64,000 nt of DNA from Bacteroidota bacterium (lineage in GTDB: Bacteria > Bacteroidota > Bacteroidia > UKL13-3): assembly GCA_947457395.1 (NCBI GenBank), contig CANGVA010000009.1, positions 1 to 64,000 of the forward strand. Reading direction: 5' to 3'. The position numbers and the translations under genes are program-made. Below the pieces are notes generated by a model. It was not told the origin of the DNA, made no database searches, and saw nothing but the letters and a program-made list of their open reading frames with translations. How positions within the stretch are numbered: the stretch's first letter is position 1; every line of letters starts with the position of its first letter. Positions 9,719-18,385 of the stretch are shown piece by piece.

Positions 9719-10773
9719 AGGCTATCATAATAGTTCAGCGCTGCAGTTATCTGCGATTCAGAGCAGGTGAAATTAATCCCTGCTTTGCCTATTTTTTTAA
9801 TCAGTGTAAAATTAATGGCATCATCTACATTTTTCTTATCCTGTTTCATATACCTGATAATTTCAGGAGAGAGTATGCTGCGAAAGGAGTATCTGGGGAA
9901 ATAGTTGATAATAACCTCTGAAATTTGCCTGAGTTCTTTATTGGTAAGATTTAATTTAGCTTTTGAAAGAAATGCTTCAGCTACCATACCAATGGCAACG
10001 GCCTCACCATGCTTTAAAGGTTTTTTATCATTTTTAAGTGAGTATGCCTCAATGGCATGACCAATGGTATGACCAAAGTTTAAAATTTTTCTCAACGATT
10101 TTTCATCCGGATCTTTTTTTACTACCTGCATTTTTAGCTTAATTGATCCATTAATGAGTGGCGCTATTTTGTTTATCTCCCAAGGAGAAATGCTGATGAG
10201 TTTTTGCCAGTATGCTGCATCCAGTATCAAACCGTGCTTAAGCATTTCCGCATAGCCATTTAATAAATCCTCTTTAGGTAGTGTTTTTAAAAAGTCAGGG
10301 TTAATAAATACCATAGATGGTTGTTTAATGGTACCTATTACATTTTTAATACCGTTAAGGTCAATGGCATTTTTGCCTCCAATTGCTGCATCCACCATAC
10401 CCAGCAACGTGGTTGGTATATTAATAAAGTCAATTCCACGCTTGTAGGTTGATGCGCAGAAACCGCCTATATCTCCAATCACCCCTCCGCCTAAGTTAAT
10501 CAATACCGCTTTCTTATCGGCTTCTTCTTGTTGCAAACGGCTCCATATTTTTTCAGCCGTTTGAAGGGTTTTGTTTTGCTCACCACTTGTGATGGTGATT
10601 AATCTGATATCAAAGAGGTATTTATTAAGCAGCGGCAGGCAGTATTTTTCTGTTTGCTCATCAGCCAGCACAAAAACCTTTGTGTAAGATTTTTCAATAA
10701 TAGTTTCCAGCAAGATGTCGAAAACATCATTCCCGGAATAAATACTGAAATCTTTGAAGTGGTATTCTTTCAA
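9715..10773 (-). CDS. aroB: 3-dehydroquinate synthase, probable TTG start
   Basis: NLGGGVIGDIGGFCASTYKRGIDFINIPTTLLGMVDAAIGGKNAID, NFGHTIGHAIEA. The track start at 10956 would overlap the divergent proDH; TTG at 10773 gives MKEYHFKDFSIYSGND. Confidence 0.93.
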   Translation of the reverse strand: MKEYHFKDFSIYSGNDVFDILLETIIEKSYTKVFVLADEQTEKYCLPLLNKYLFDIRLITITSGEQNKTLQTAEKIWSRLQQEEADKKAVLINLGGGVIGDIGGFCASTYKRGIDFINIPTTLLGMVDAAIGGKNAIDLNGIKNVIGTIKQPSMVFINPDFLKTLPKEDLLNGYAEMLKHGLILDAAYWQKLISISPWEINKIAPLINGSIKLKMQVVKKDPDEKSLRKILNFGHTIGHAIEAYSLKNDKKPLKHGEAVAIGMVAEAFLSKAKLNLTNKELRQISEVIINYFPRYSFRSILSPEIIRYMKQDKKNVDDAINFTLIKKIGKAGINFTCSESQITAALNYYDSL

Positions 10774-10786
10774 AATCTTACTTTTG
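10753..10786 (+). promoter_or_regulatory. Candidate promoter for proline dehydrogenase
   Basis: TTTG (10753-10756), 22-nt spacer, TACTTTTG (10779-10786) matching TAnnTTTG; lies over the aroB start. Confidence 0.4.
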
Positions 10787-10837
10787 CCCGAACAAATTTG
10801 AGTTTTTACAGTTAATAACACAAATATTAAAAAGCGC

Positions 10838-12040
10838 GTGGCCGAATCTATAACACAAACTATATCGCCAAACATCTCCTTTAGCAATACAGAGATTGCG
10901 TTTCGCTCAAGATCTGATGCAGATTTGCGCAGGTCATACATGCTGTTTAAGGCCATAGGCTATAACTGGCTTGTAAATGCAGGCCCTGCGTTGGTTAAAA
11001 CAGCATTTATACTTCGCCTGCCCATAAAAGGATTGGTAAAGGCAACTGTATTTAAACAATTTTGTGGTGGAGAGAGTATGCATGATTGTGATGCCACCAT
11101 GAAACAACTGTTTGATTATGGCATTGGTTCTATTCTCGATTATTCCGTAGAAGGGAAAGAAGCAGAGCAGGAGTTTGACCACACCATGGAAGAAACCATT
11201 GCTACCGTTCAAAAGGCTAAAGGCAACAAACAAATTCCATTTTGTGTGTTCAAAGTTACCGGATTAGCCCGTTTTGATTTATTAGCGAAAGTCAATGCCG
11301 GCCAATCTTTAACCCATGAAGAAAAAGCTGAGTTTTCAAAAGTGGAGCAACGGATAGAACGCATTTGCAAAACAGCATTTGATAACCAGGTGCGCATTTT
11401 TATTGATGCGGAAGAAAGCTGGATACAAGATGCCATTGATGGGCTGGCTGCACAGATGATGCAAAAATTTAATGTAAGCCGTGCAATTGTTTTTAATACC
11501 ATACAATTGTATAGACACGACAGGCTGGCCTATCTCAAAAAGAGTTACGAACATGCTAGGCACCAAGGCTATTACTATGGTGTGAAACTGGTAAGAGGGG
11601 CATATATGGAAAAGGAAAGGGAGCGTGCAACCAAAATGGGTTACACAAGTCCTATTCAACCCGATAAGGCGGCAAGCGACTGGGATTATGATGAGGCTTT
11701 AAAATTTTGCACAGAACATATTGATTTTATGAGCCTGTGTGCGGGTTCGCATAATGAAAACAGTAGCCAGTTACTGGTGCAGTTAATGGCCCAGAAAGGC
11801 TTGGCCAATAATGATGAGCGGGTATATTTCTCTCAACTATTTGGTATGAGTGACCATATCAGTTATAACCTTTCTGCAGCCGGTTATAATGTGGCAAAAT
11901 ATTTACCATATGGCCCGGTAGCAGCGGTATTACCTTACCTCATTAGAAGAGCTCAGGAGAATACTTCGGCTAAAGGGCAGGCCGGGCGTGAGCTCACACT
12001 GATAACAAATGAATTAAGGAGGCGTAGGCTAAAACAGTAA
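10838..12040 (+). CDS. Proline dehydrogenase (monofunctional)
   Basis: FIDAEESWIQDAIDGLA, FNTIQLYRHDRLAYL, GVKLVRGAYMEKERERA, QLFGMSDHISYNL, YLPYGPVAAVLPYLIRRAQEN. GTG start. Confidence 0.93.
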   Translation: MAESITQTISPNISFSNTEIAFRSRSDADLRRSYMLFKAIGYNWLVNAGPALVKTAFILRLPIKGLVKATVFKQFCGGESMHDCDATMKQLFDYGIGSILDYSVEGKEAEQEFDHTMEETIATVQKAKGNKQIPFCVFKVTGLARFDLLAKVNAGQSLTHEEKAEFSKVEQRIERICKTAFDNQVRIFIDAEESWIQDAIDGLAAQMMQKFNVSRAIVFNTIQLYRHDRLAYLKKSYEHARHQGYYYGVKLVRGAYMEKERERATKMGYTSPIQPDKAASDWDYDEALKFCTEHIDFMSLCAGSHNENSSQLLVQLMAQKGLANNDERVYFSQLFGMSDHISYNLSAAGYNVAKYLPYGPVAAVLPYLIRRAQENTSAKGQAGRELTLITNELRRRRLKQ

Positions 12041-12063
12041 CCGATAAATGGTTAATGTTACCT

Positions 12064-12201
12064 ATAAACAAGTGTTTATCATGTAATTTTCTTGTGAAAC
12101 GCGCACCCGTTGTGGTAGATGTTTCACGTCAAGGGGAATCTATTATACATTGCTTAAGTGACTAATCAGCAAGCTTTAAAGTAATCAACACCCCTGTTGA
12201 T
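12064..12201. promoter_or_regulatory. Cluster of inverted repeats in the parA leader, including parS-like half-sites
   Basis: ATAAACA-ag-TGTTTAT (12064-12079); GTGAAAC (12094-12100) and GTTTCAC (12121-12127), the latter inside TGTTTCACGT, which equals the left 10 nt of the parS consensus TGTTTCACGTGAAACA; ATCAACA-cccc-TGTTGAT (12184-12201). Confidence 0.45.
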
Positions 12202-12301
12202 ATAGCGTGTACAAGTACCCGATTCTGTTCCATTTATTTGAAGGAGTTAAGAAAACAAACAATGCAGGCTATGGCTTTGCTGTAGCATTTTAAAGTAAAA
12301 C

Positions 12302-13102
12302 ATGGGAAAAATTATTTCTATCGTAAATCAAAAAGGCGGTGTAGGCAAAACCACCACTGCCATTAATCTGGCAGCCAGTTTGGCTGTGCTGGAGTATAAA
12401 ACACTGGTAGTAGATGCAGATCCGCAGGCCAATACCACATCAGGACTAGGGTTTGATCCTAAGAATGTAAAAATTGGTTTGTATGAGGTAATGATTAACG
12501 ATGCACTTGCCAAAGATGTTATTTTTAAAACTGAGTTTGAGTTTATGGATGTGCTACCTTCAAACATCGACTTGGTTGGTGCCGAAATTGAACTCATTAA
12601 TATTCCCAACCGTGAACGTATCATGAAGGGGGCTATGGAAAAAATTAAGAAAAATTATGATTTCATTATCATTGACTGCTCACCTTCTTTAGGATTGATT
12701 ACTACCAATGCACTTACAGCAAGTGATTCTGTTATCATTCCTGTGCAATGCGAGTATTTTGCTCTGGAGGGTTTGGGTAAATTGCTCAACACAATTAAAA
12801 TTGTTCAATCAAGCCTTAACCCTGAGTTGCAAATAGAAGGACTGCTACTAACCATGTATGATATGCGCCTTCGCCTGAGCAATCAGGTGGTTGAAGAAGT
12901 GAAAATGCATTTTCAACAGCTGGTGTTCGATACCATTATCCAGCGTAATACACGCCTGAGTGAAGCACCGAGCTTTGGTAAACCAGTTATTGCACATGAT
13001 GCCGAGTGCAAGGGTACCATCAATTATCTTAATTTAGCCAAGGAGCTTCTTCAAAAGAACGGTATGACCAAACTAAACCAATTTGAACCACAAACCATTT
13101 AA
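12302..13102 (+). CDS. parA: Chromosome-partitioning ATPase ParA/Soj
   Basis: MGKIISIVNQKGGVGKTTTAINLAASLA deviant Walker A, VVDADPQANTTSGLG, IIIDCSPSLGLIT. Confidence 0.95.
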   Translation: MGKIISIVNQKGGVGKTTTAINLAASLAVLEYKTLVVDADPQANTTSGLGFDPKNVKIGLYEVMINDALAKDVIFKTEFEFMDVLPSNIDLVGAEIELINIPNRERIMKGAMEKIKKNYDFIIIDCSPSLGLITTNALTASDSVIIPVQCEYFALEGLGKLLNTIKIVQSSLNPELQIEGLLLTMYDMRLRLSNQVVEEVKMHFQQLVFDTIIQRNTRLSEAPSFGKPVIAHDAECKGTINYLNLAKELLQKNGMTKLNQFEPQTI

Positions 13103-13107
13103 CCGCT

Positions 13108-13998
13108 ATGAACATTAAAAGAAATGCCTTGGGCAGGGGCTTGAGTGCCCTTTTGCAAGATGCAACTACCGATATAACTACCACAACAGGTGATACTGCG
13201 CCAGTTAATGCAGTAAGCGAAATTTTAATCAGCCAGATCCAGGCCAATCCTTTCCAGCCAAGAACAGAATTTGAAGAGGAGGCACTGAATGAGCTTGCCG
13301 AGTCTATCAGGATTCACGGGGTAATTCAGCCTATAACGGTTAGAAAAATGGGCTATGATTCCTATCAAATTATTTCCGGTGAACGCAGAACACGTGCATC
13401 CCTGCTGGCCGGTCTGAGTAAAATTCCTGCTTATGTGCGCGTAGCAAATGATCAGGAAATGCTTGAAATGGCATTGATTGAAAACATTCAGCGCGAGGAA
13501 CTGAATCCCATTGAAATTGCTTTAAGTTATAAGCGGCTTATAGATGAGTGCAGTTTAAAACAGGAAGATGTGGCTGAACGTGTAAGTAAGAACAGAACTA
13601 CGGTCAGTAATTTTCTTCGCCTGCTTAAGCTGCCTGATAATATTCAGTTGGCCTTGAAAGAAGGTAAAATTACCATGGGCCATGCACGTGCCATTATTAG
13701 TTTGGACGATCCGCAAAAACAACAAGGAGTGTTTGAGTATATGCTTAATCATGACTTAAGTGTGCGTGATGTGGAAGGATTGGTAAGACACGCCAATGGC
13801 GAATCTGATAAGAAAAAGTTTCCGCTCATCCAGAAGAAAGCGGCTAAAAGCACCTTATTTCTTGATTTTCAAAAATCATTGAGTAAAAAACTTGATGCTA
13901 AAATCTCCATTAAGGCAGATGATAAAGGCAGAGGCGCGATTAAGATTCCTTTTCGCTCCCAGGCTGATTTGGAGAGAATTCTTCATTTACTTGACTAA
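13108..13998 (+). CDS. parB: Chromosome-partitioning protein ParB/Spo0J
   Basis: LGRGLSALL, ISQIQANPFQPRTEFEEEALNELAESIRIHGVIQPITVR, SGERRTRAS, ALIENIQREELNPIEIA, HTH RVSKNRTTVSNFLRLLKLP. Confidence 0.96.
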   Translation: MNIKRNALGRGLSALLQDATTDITTTTGDTAPVNAVSEILISQIQANPFQPRTEFEEEALNELAESIRIHGVIQPITVRKMGYDSYQIISGERRTRASLLAGLSKIPAYVRVANDQEMLEMALIENIQREELNPIEIALSYKRLIDECSLKQEDVAERVSKNRTTVSNFLRLLKLPDNIQLALKEGKITMGHARAIISLDDPQKQQGVFEYMLNHDLSVRDVEGLVRHANGESDKKKFPLIQKKAAKSTLFLDFQKSLSKKLDAKISIKADDKGRGAIKIPFRSQADLERILHLLD

Positions 13999-14012
13999 TC
14001 TCATCCTTGTAG

Positions 14013-14034
14013 CGCGGCTTAGGCCGCGTTTTTT
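14013..14034 (+). terminator. Rho-independent-like terminator after parB
   Basis: CGCGGC-TTAG-GCCGCG followed by TTTTTT, 15 nt after the parB stop. Confidence 0.8.
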
Positions 14035-14051
14035 ATACCCTCTGTTTTCCT

Positions 14052-14059
14052 TACATTTG
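14052..14059 (+). promoter_or_regulatory. Candidate -7 element (TACATTTG) upstream of the DUF5683 gene
   Basis: Matches TAnnTTTG, between the parB terminator and the TTG start at 14075; no clear -33 TTTG. Confidence 0.3.
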
Positions 14060-14074
14060 TACGTTCACTCGTTT

Positions 14075-14635
14075 TTGAAATATCTGTTTATCATATTGTT
14101 TGTGTTTATTCAGTTGGTTTGCAATGCCCAAACCGACTCAGTTGGTGTTATAAAATCGGACGCAACTATAAAGCCTAAAAAACATTCACCTAAAACAGCT
14201 ACTCTGCTTTCATTGGCCTTACCCGGTGCAGGCCAGATTTATAATAAAAAGAACTGGTGGTGGAAAGTGCCGGTTATTTATGGTGGTGGCATTGCACTTG
14301 CTTATGGAGTGGGGTTTTATAATAGAAATTATAATGATTTCAGAGCGGCCTATAAATATCGCATAGAAAATAATGTAGACCAGAATGGTGACCCTAAGTT
14401 TGATCGCTATCAGACGCCAACCTTACTTGCAATCAGGGAAAGCTACCGGGAGTCGCGAGACCTGTTTGCCATCTATATGGTGGCCTTGTATGCCCTGCAG
14501 GTTGTGGATGCTGCTGTTGAAGCACATTTTTTTGATTTTAATGTCACGGATGACTTATCTTTGAACATACAACCATCCATGAATCCGGGACCATATGGGT
14601 GGGCAGGAGTTCAATTTAACCTTAAATTAAAATAA
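14075..14635 (+). CDS. DUF5683-like membrane/secreted protein
   Basis: Signal peptide MKYLFIILFVFIQLVCNAQ from TTG at 14075; ATLLSLALPGAGQIYNKKNWWWKVPVIYGGGIALAYGVGFYNRNYNDFRAAY. The track start at 13892 would overlap parB out of frame. Confidence 0.8.
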   Translation: MKYLFIILFVFIQLVCNAQTDSVGVIKSDATIKPKKHSPKTATLLSLALPGAGQIYNKKNWWWKVPVIYGGGIALAYGVGFYNRNYNDFRAAYKYRIENNVDQNGDPKFDRYQTPTLLAIRESYRESRDLFAIYMVALYALQVVDAAVEAHFFDFNVTDDLSLNIQPSMNPGPYGWAGVQFNLKLK

Positions 14636-14637
14636 CA

Positions 14638-15381
14638 TTGAAAATTGCATTACTGGGTTATGGTAAAATGGGCAAAGCCATAGAGAAAATTGCTTTGGCA
14701 AAGAACCATGAAATTGTTTACAAGGTAAATCTGGAGAATGCAATGAACTTTATGCCCATCAGCCTGCAAAATGTAGATGTGGCAATTGATTTCAGCATGC
14801 CTTCTGCTGCGGTTGACAATATATTAAAGTGTTTTGAAGCTCATGTGCCCATTATTGTGGGAACTACCGGTTGGTATGATCAGTTTGATGAGATTAAGGC
14901 CAAATGCCTGAGTGAAGGCCAATCAATGGTATATAGCACCAATTTTAGCATAGGTGTAAACATCTTTTATAAGATAAATAAAATCCTGGCAAAGATGATG
15001 AACAATCATCCTGATTATGATGTGATGATTGAAGAGATTCATCATACAGAGAAAAAAGACCATCCCAGCGGTACGGCCATTTCCCTTGCCAAACAAATTA
15101 TCGAAGAAAATAAAAACAAGACGGAGTTTAAAGGCCGGTTGTTATTTAATGAAAACATGCCGGCTCAAAGCATTAAGCCGAATGAATTATTGATTGAGTC
15201 AAAGCGCCTGGGTGATGTAACCGGTGATCATAGCGTAAAGTATGAGTCACTTATTGATGAAATATCTATTACACACAAGGCTAAGTCAAGGTATGGATTT
15301 GCCAAAGGTGCATTGCTGGCAGCCGAATGGATTCAGACCAAAAAAGGTATCTATACCATGGAGGATATCTTGAATCTTTAG
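14638..15381 (+). CDS. dapB: 4-hydroxy-tetrahydrodipicolinate reductase
   Basis: MKIALLGYGKMGKAIE, VAIDFSMPSAA, VGTTGW, EEIHHTEKKDHPSGTA. TTG start. Confidence 0.95.
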   Translation: MKIALLGYGKMGKAIEKIALAKNHEIVYKVNLENAMNFMPISLQNVDVAIDFSMPSAAVDNILKCFEAHVPIIVGTTGWYDQFDEIKAKCLSEGQSMVYSTNFSIGVNIFYKINKILAKMMNNHPDYDVMIEEIHHTEKKDHPSGTAISLAKQIIEENKNKTEFKGRLLFNENMPAQSIKPNELLIESKRLGDVTGDHSVKYESLIDEISITHKAKSRYGFAKGALLAAEWIQTKKGIYTMEDILNL

Positions 15382-15463
15382 TTTATCAGCTATTGCTACC
15401 TTTTATCATAATTATTTCAGGTAAAATTAAGTTAAGCCGTTATCATATCAGAACGTATTATTT

Positions 15464-16747
15464 ATGACAGACCAAACAAACACCGGAAACCCAATAACCA
15501 GATTTATTCAGCAACTGAGCAAACGTCAGAAAACTAATTTCTGGCTTATGAGTGGTATCAACCTGTTCTTTTTGCTGGTGATGATCATCTTTGCAGGTGC
15601 AGGTATAATTACAGCCATAGGTTTATGGACCATCATTCAGGTGCTTATTGTTGGTTATTATATTTTTATTAACCGCTATGAGCGAAAATCAAAAACCAGA
15701 GAATGGATAGATGCACTTGCGTTTGCAGTAGTGGCAGCAACCATCATCAGAACTTTTTTTATAGAGGCGTATACCATCCCAACTCCATCTATGGAGAAAT
15801 CATTGCTGGTAGGCGATTTTCTATTTGTAAGTAAGGTTAATTATGGGGCAAGGGCTCCAATGACTCCTGTTTCCATGCCATTTGCACATAATACGCTTCC
15901 GGTGGTTCAGGCAAAATCCTATCTGGATTGGTTTAGCATGCCTTACCTGCGTTTTCCGGGATTTCAGAAAATTAAAAATAATGATGTGGTGGTGTTTAAT
16001 TACCCTTTTGAAGATGGCCGACCCGTTGACAAAAAGGAGAATTATATTAAACGTTGTCTAGCCATTTCAGGTGATTCCATAAAAATCATTAATCAGCAGG
16101 TTTTTGTAAACAATAAGGCAGTTGATAACCCTCCTAAGATGCAGTTTAAATATTATGTAAAGTTAAATGGACCGGGCTTAGATTTTAAAACCTTAAAGAA
16201 ATTAGATATAGCTTTAACCGATATACAGCAACTTTCCAATAATGGCGATTTAAACTTTGATTTAACCGCGGATGCCAAAAAAGGTCTTGCTGCAAAATCT
16301 TACGTGGCTGCTATTGATTCTACCTTACAGCCTGCAGGTGTATTTGTAGATTATATTTTTCCTTATAGGAAAGAACTCTCGTGGAACGTAGATAATTTTG
16401 GGCCGCTTTATGTACCAAAGGCAGGGGATGAGCTAAAACTGGATAGTATTAATTATTGGATGTATGAACGTGCCATTAAGGTGTATGAGAACAATCCTGA
16501 TTTTACCATGATTGATGGTAAATTTTATCTGGGTGGTAAAGAAATTAAAACTTATACATTTAAGCAGAACTATTACTTTATGATGGGAGATAACCGTCAT
16601 AATTCAGCCGATTCACGTTTCTGGGGTTTTGTGCCTGAAGATCATATTGTAGGTAAGGCACTGTTTATCTGGCTTAGTTTAGATCCCAATCCGGAAAATA
16701 TTTTCAGCAAGGTTAGATGGAAGCGACTGTTTCGCGGTATTCATTAA
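15464..16747 (+). CDS. lepB: Signal peptidase I
   Basis: FIEAYTIPTPSMEKSLLVGDFLFVSK catalytic Ser, ENYIKRCLAISGDSIKI catalytic Lys, MMGDNRHNSADSRFWGFVPEDHIVGKALFIWLS. Confidence 0.95.
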   Translation: MTDQTNTGNPITRFIQQLSKRQKTNFWLMSGINLFFLLVMIIFAGAGIITAIGLWTIIQVLIVGYYIFINRYERKSKTREWIDALAFAVVAATIIRTFFIEAYTIPTPSMEKSLLVGDFLFVSKVNYGARAPMTPVSMPFAHNTLPVVQAKSYLDWFSMPYLRFPGFQKIKNNDVVVFNYPFEDGRPVDKKENYIKRCLAISGDSIKIINQQVFVNNKAVDNPPKMQFKYYVKLNGPGLDFKTLKKLDIALTDIQQLSNNGDLNFDLTADAKKGLAAKSYVAAIDSTLQPAGVFVDYIFPYRKELSWNVDNFGPLYVPKAGDELKLDSINYWMYERAIKVYENNPDFTMIDGKFYLGGKEIKTYTFKQNYYFMMGDNRHNSADSRFWGFVPEDHIVGKALFIWLSLDPNPENIFSKVRWKRLFRGIH

Positions 16748-17775
16748 TCCGGAAGCCTAAACGCATCAAATAAACCATCTCGCACTTTAATTTCACCTGT
16801 TTTCAGTTTATTAAAATTAGTGAGCGGCTCCTGAGCATAATGGTGCAGCGGTGCAAGTTCTTCTGCAGAAAACATGCCTGTAGCTTCTATTAACGCTTGT
16901 GCTACGTTGTATTGCGGCAACATTTTCCCGTCATCAATTTTAATGCATACACCCAGTTTTTGTTTGATAAAACTCATGCAGAATACCCCTTCAGCTCCTG
17001 TTTTGCCAATAATATGAGGAGCAGTAATGCGCATCATATCGGTGCAGTAACGGCCACTGCCTGCTACCAAAAATGGGTAGGTAGATACAGCTTCTACTAC
17101 AGTCTGACAAGCCTTGGCTCTTGCTGCACTATGATTTTTCATTGAAACCAGATTTTTGTATGCTACAGCCTGATGGTAAACAGGAATGGAGAAAATAGGA
17201 GCAGAGCATCCATCCAGTGCGGTTACCATGTTTGATTCTTCATATGCATAAAATGCAGCACACGTTTTTTTAATGAGTTGTTGTATGGGATGCTCAGGTT
17301 CCAGATAATTGTAGGTTGAATAATTTAATAACTTACACAAAGCAAGCATACCCGCATGTTTGCCACTACAGTTATTGTGAATATGATGAGGCTTTGTGCC
17401 GGTTTTAATGAATTCGTCAGCAGCTTTTTTATAACTAGGATATTGTGGTCCGCAGTGCAACATGTCTTTGGTTGCGCCAATTTTGTTGAGAATACTTTCT
17501 ACCACACGCAGATGCTCCGGTTCTGCATTATGTGAACCACACATCACGGCAATTTCTTCTAAGGAGAGATGAAAGTGTTCCATGCCGCCAAGTTCCAGCA
17601 GCGGTATAACCTGCAATAATTTCATAGCACTGCGTGGATAGCAAATTTGGTTTGCATCACCGACAGAAAAAATAATTTTACCGGCCTCGTTCACCACACA
17701 TATCGTTCCACGGTGAAAACTTTCTAAAACACCTGCTCTGTACACTTCAACTAAAATTGGATTCATTTTATTCAT
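16744..17775 (-). CDS. L-asparaginase II family protein
   Basis: YPRSAMKLLQVIPLLELGG, VMCGSHNAEPEHLRVVESIL, NNCSGKHAGMLALC: Asparaginase_II family signatures. Confidence 0.88.
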   Translation of the reverse strand: MNKMNPILVEVYRAGVLESFHRGTICVVNEAGKIIFSVGDANQICYPRSAMKLLQVIPLLELGGMEHFHLSLEEIAVMCGSHNAEPEHLRVVESILNKIGATKDMLHCGPQYPSYKKAADEFIKTGTKPHHIHNNCSGKHAGMLALCKLLNYSTYNYLEPEHPIQQLIKKTCAAFYAYEESNMVTALDGCSAPIFSIPVYHQAVAYKNLVSMKNHSAARAKACQTVVEAVSTYPFLVAGSGRYCTDMMRITAPHIIGKTGAEGVFCMSFIKQKLGVCIKIDDGKMLPQYNVAQALIEATGMFSAEELAPLHHYAQEPLTNFNKLKTGEIKVRDGLFDAFRLPD

Positions 17776-18385
17776 TAATTATTCCTTTTCCTTGCCTGAT
17801 GAGTATGGGTTCTTCTGCTGTGCAATCAATTATGGTGGAAGGTTTGTTTCCTCCGGCACCACCATCAATAACCAGTGCAACCTGATGTTCAAATTTATCA
17901 TGTATTTCAACCGGATCGGTCATGTATGCTAAAATTTCATCTTCATGATGGATGGTGGTTACTACCAGGGGCACACCACATTGTCCAATAATGGTTTGCG
18001 CAATTTTATTGTCGGGCACACGTATACCAATGGTTTTTTTATTGCTGTTAAACCATTTGGTTACGTTTTTATTGGCATCTAAAATAAAAGTAAATGGTCC
18101 CGGTAAATTGTTCTTCATTAACCTGAACACATTTTTGTTAAGTGGTGCCGTAAATTCTGAAAGGTGAGACAGGTTAGCACACAATAACGAAAAGTTAACC
18201 TTCTCTGGTTTTTTGCCTGCTACGCGGCACATGTGTTCTATTCCTTTTTTACTATCAAGCCGGCAAGCCATTGCATAAATGGTATCAGTTGGTAAAATAA
18301 TCACACCGTCTGTGTCTAATACTTCCGTAATTTTTTTTACGTCACGTATATTCGGATTTTCGGTATGTAGTGGCAACAACGCCAT
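17768..18385 (-). CDS. L-threonylcarbamoyladenylate synthase (Sua5/YciO/YrdC family)
   Basis: GVIILPTDTIYAMACRLDSKKGIEHMCRVAGKKPEKVNFSLLCANLSHLSEF, GIRVPDN. Confidence 0.9.
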   Translation of the reverse strand: MALLPLHTENPNIRDVKKITEVLDTDGVIILPTDTIYAMACRLDSKKGIEHMCRVAGKKPEKVNFSLLCANLSHLSEFTAPLNKNVFRLMKNNLPGPFTFILDANKNVTKWFNSNKKTIGIRVPDNKIAQTIIGQCGVPLVVTTIHHEDEILAYMTDPVEIHDKFEHQVALVIDGGAGGNKPSTIIDCTAEEPILIRQGKGIINE

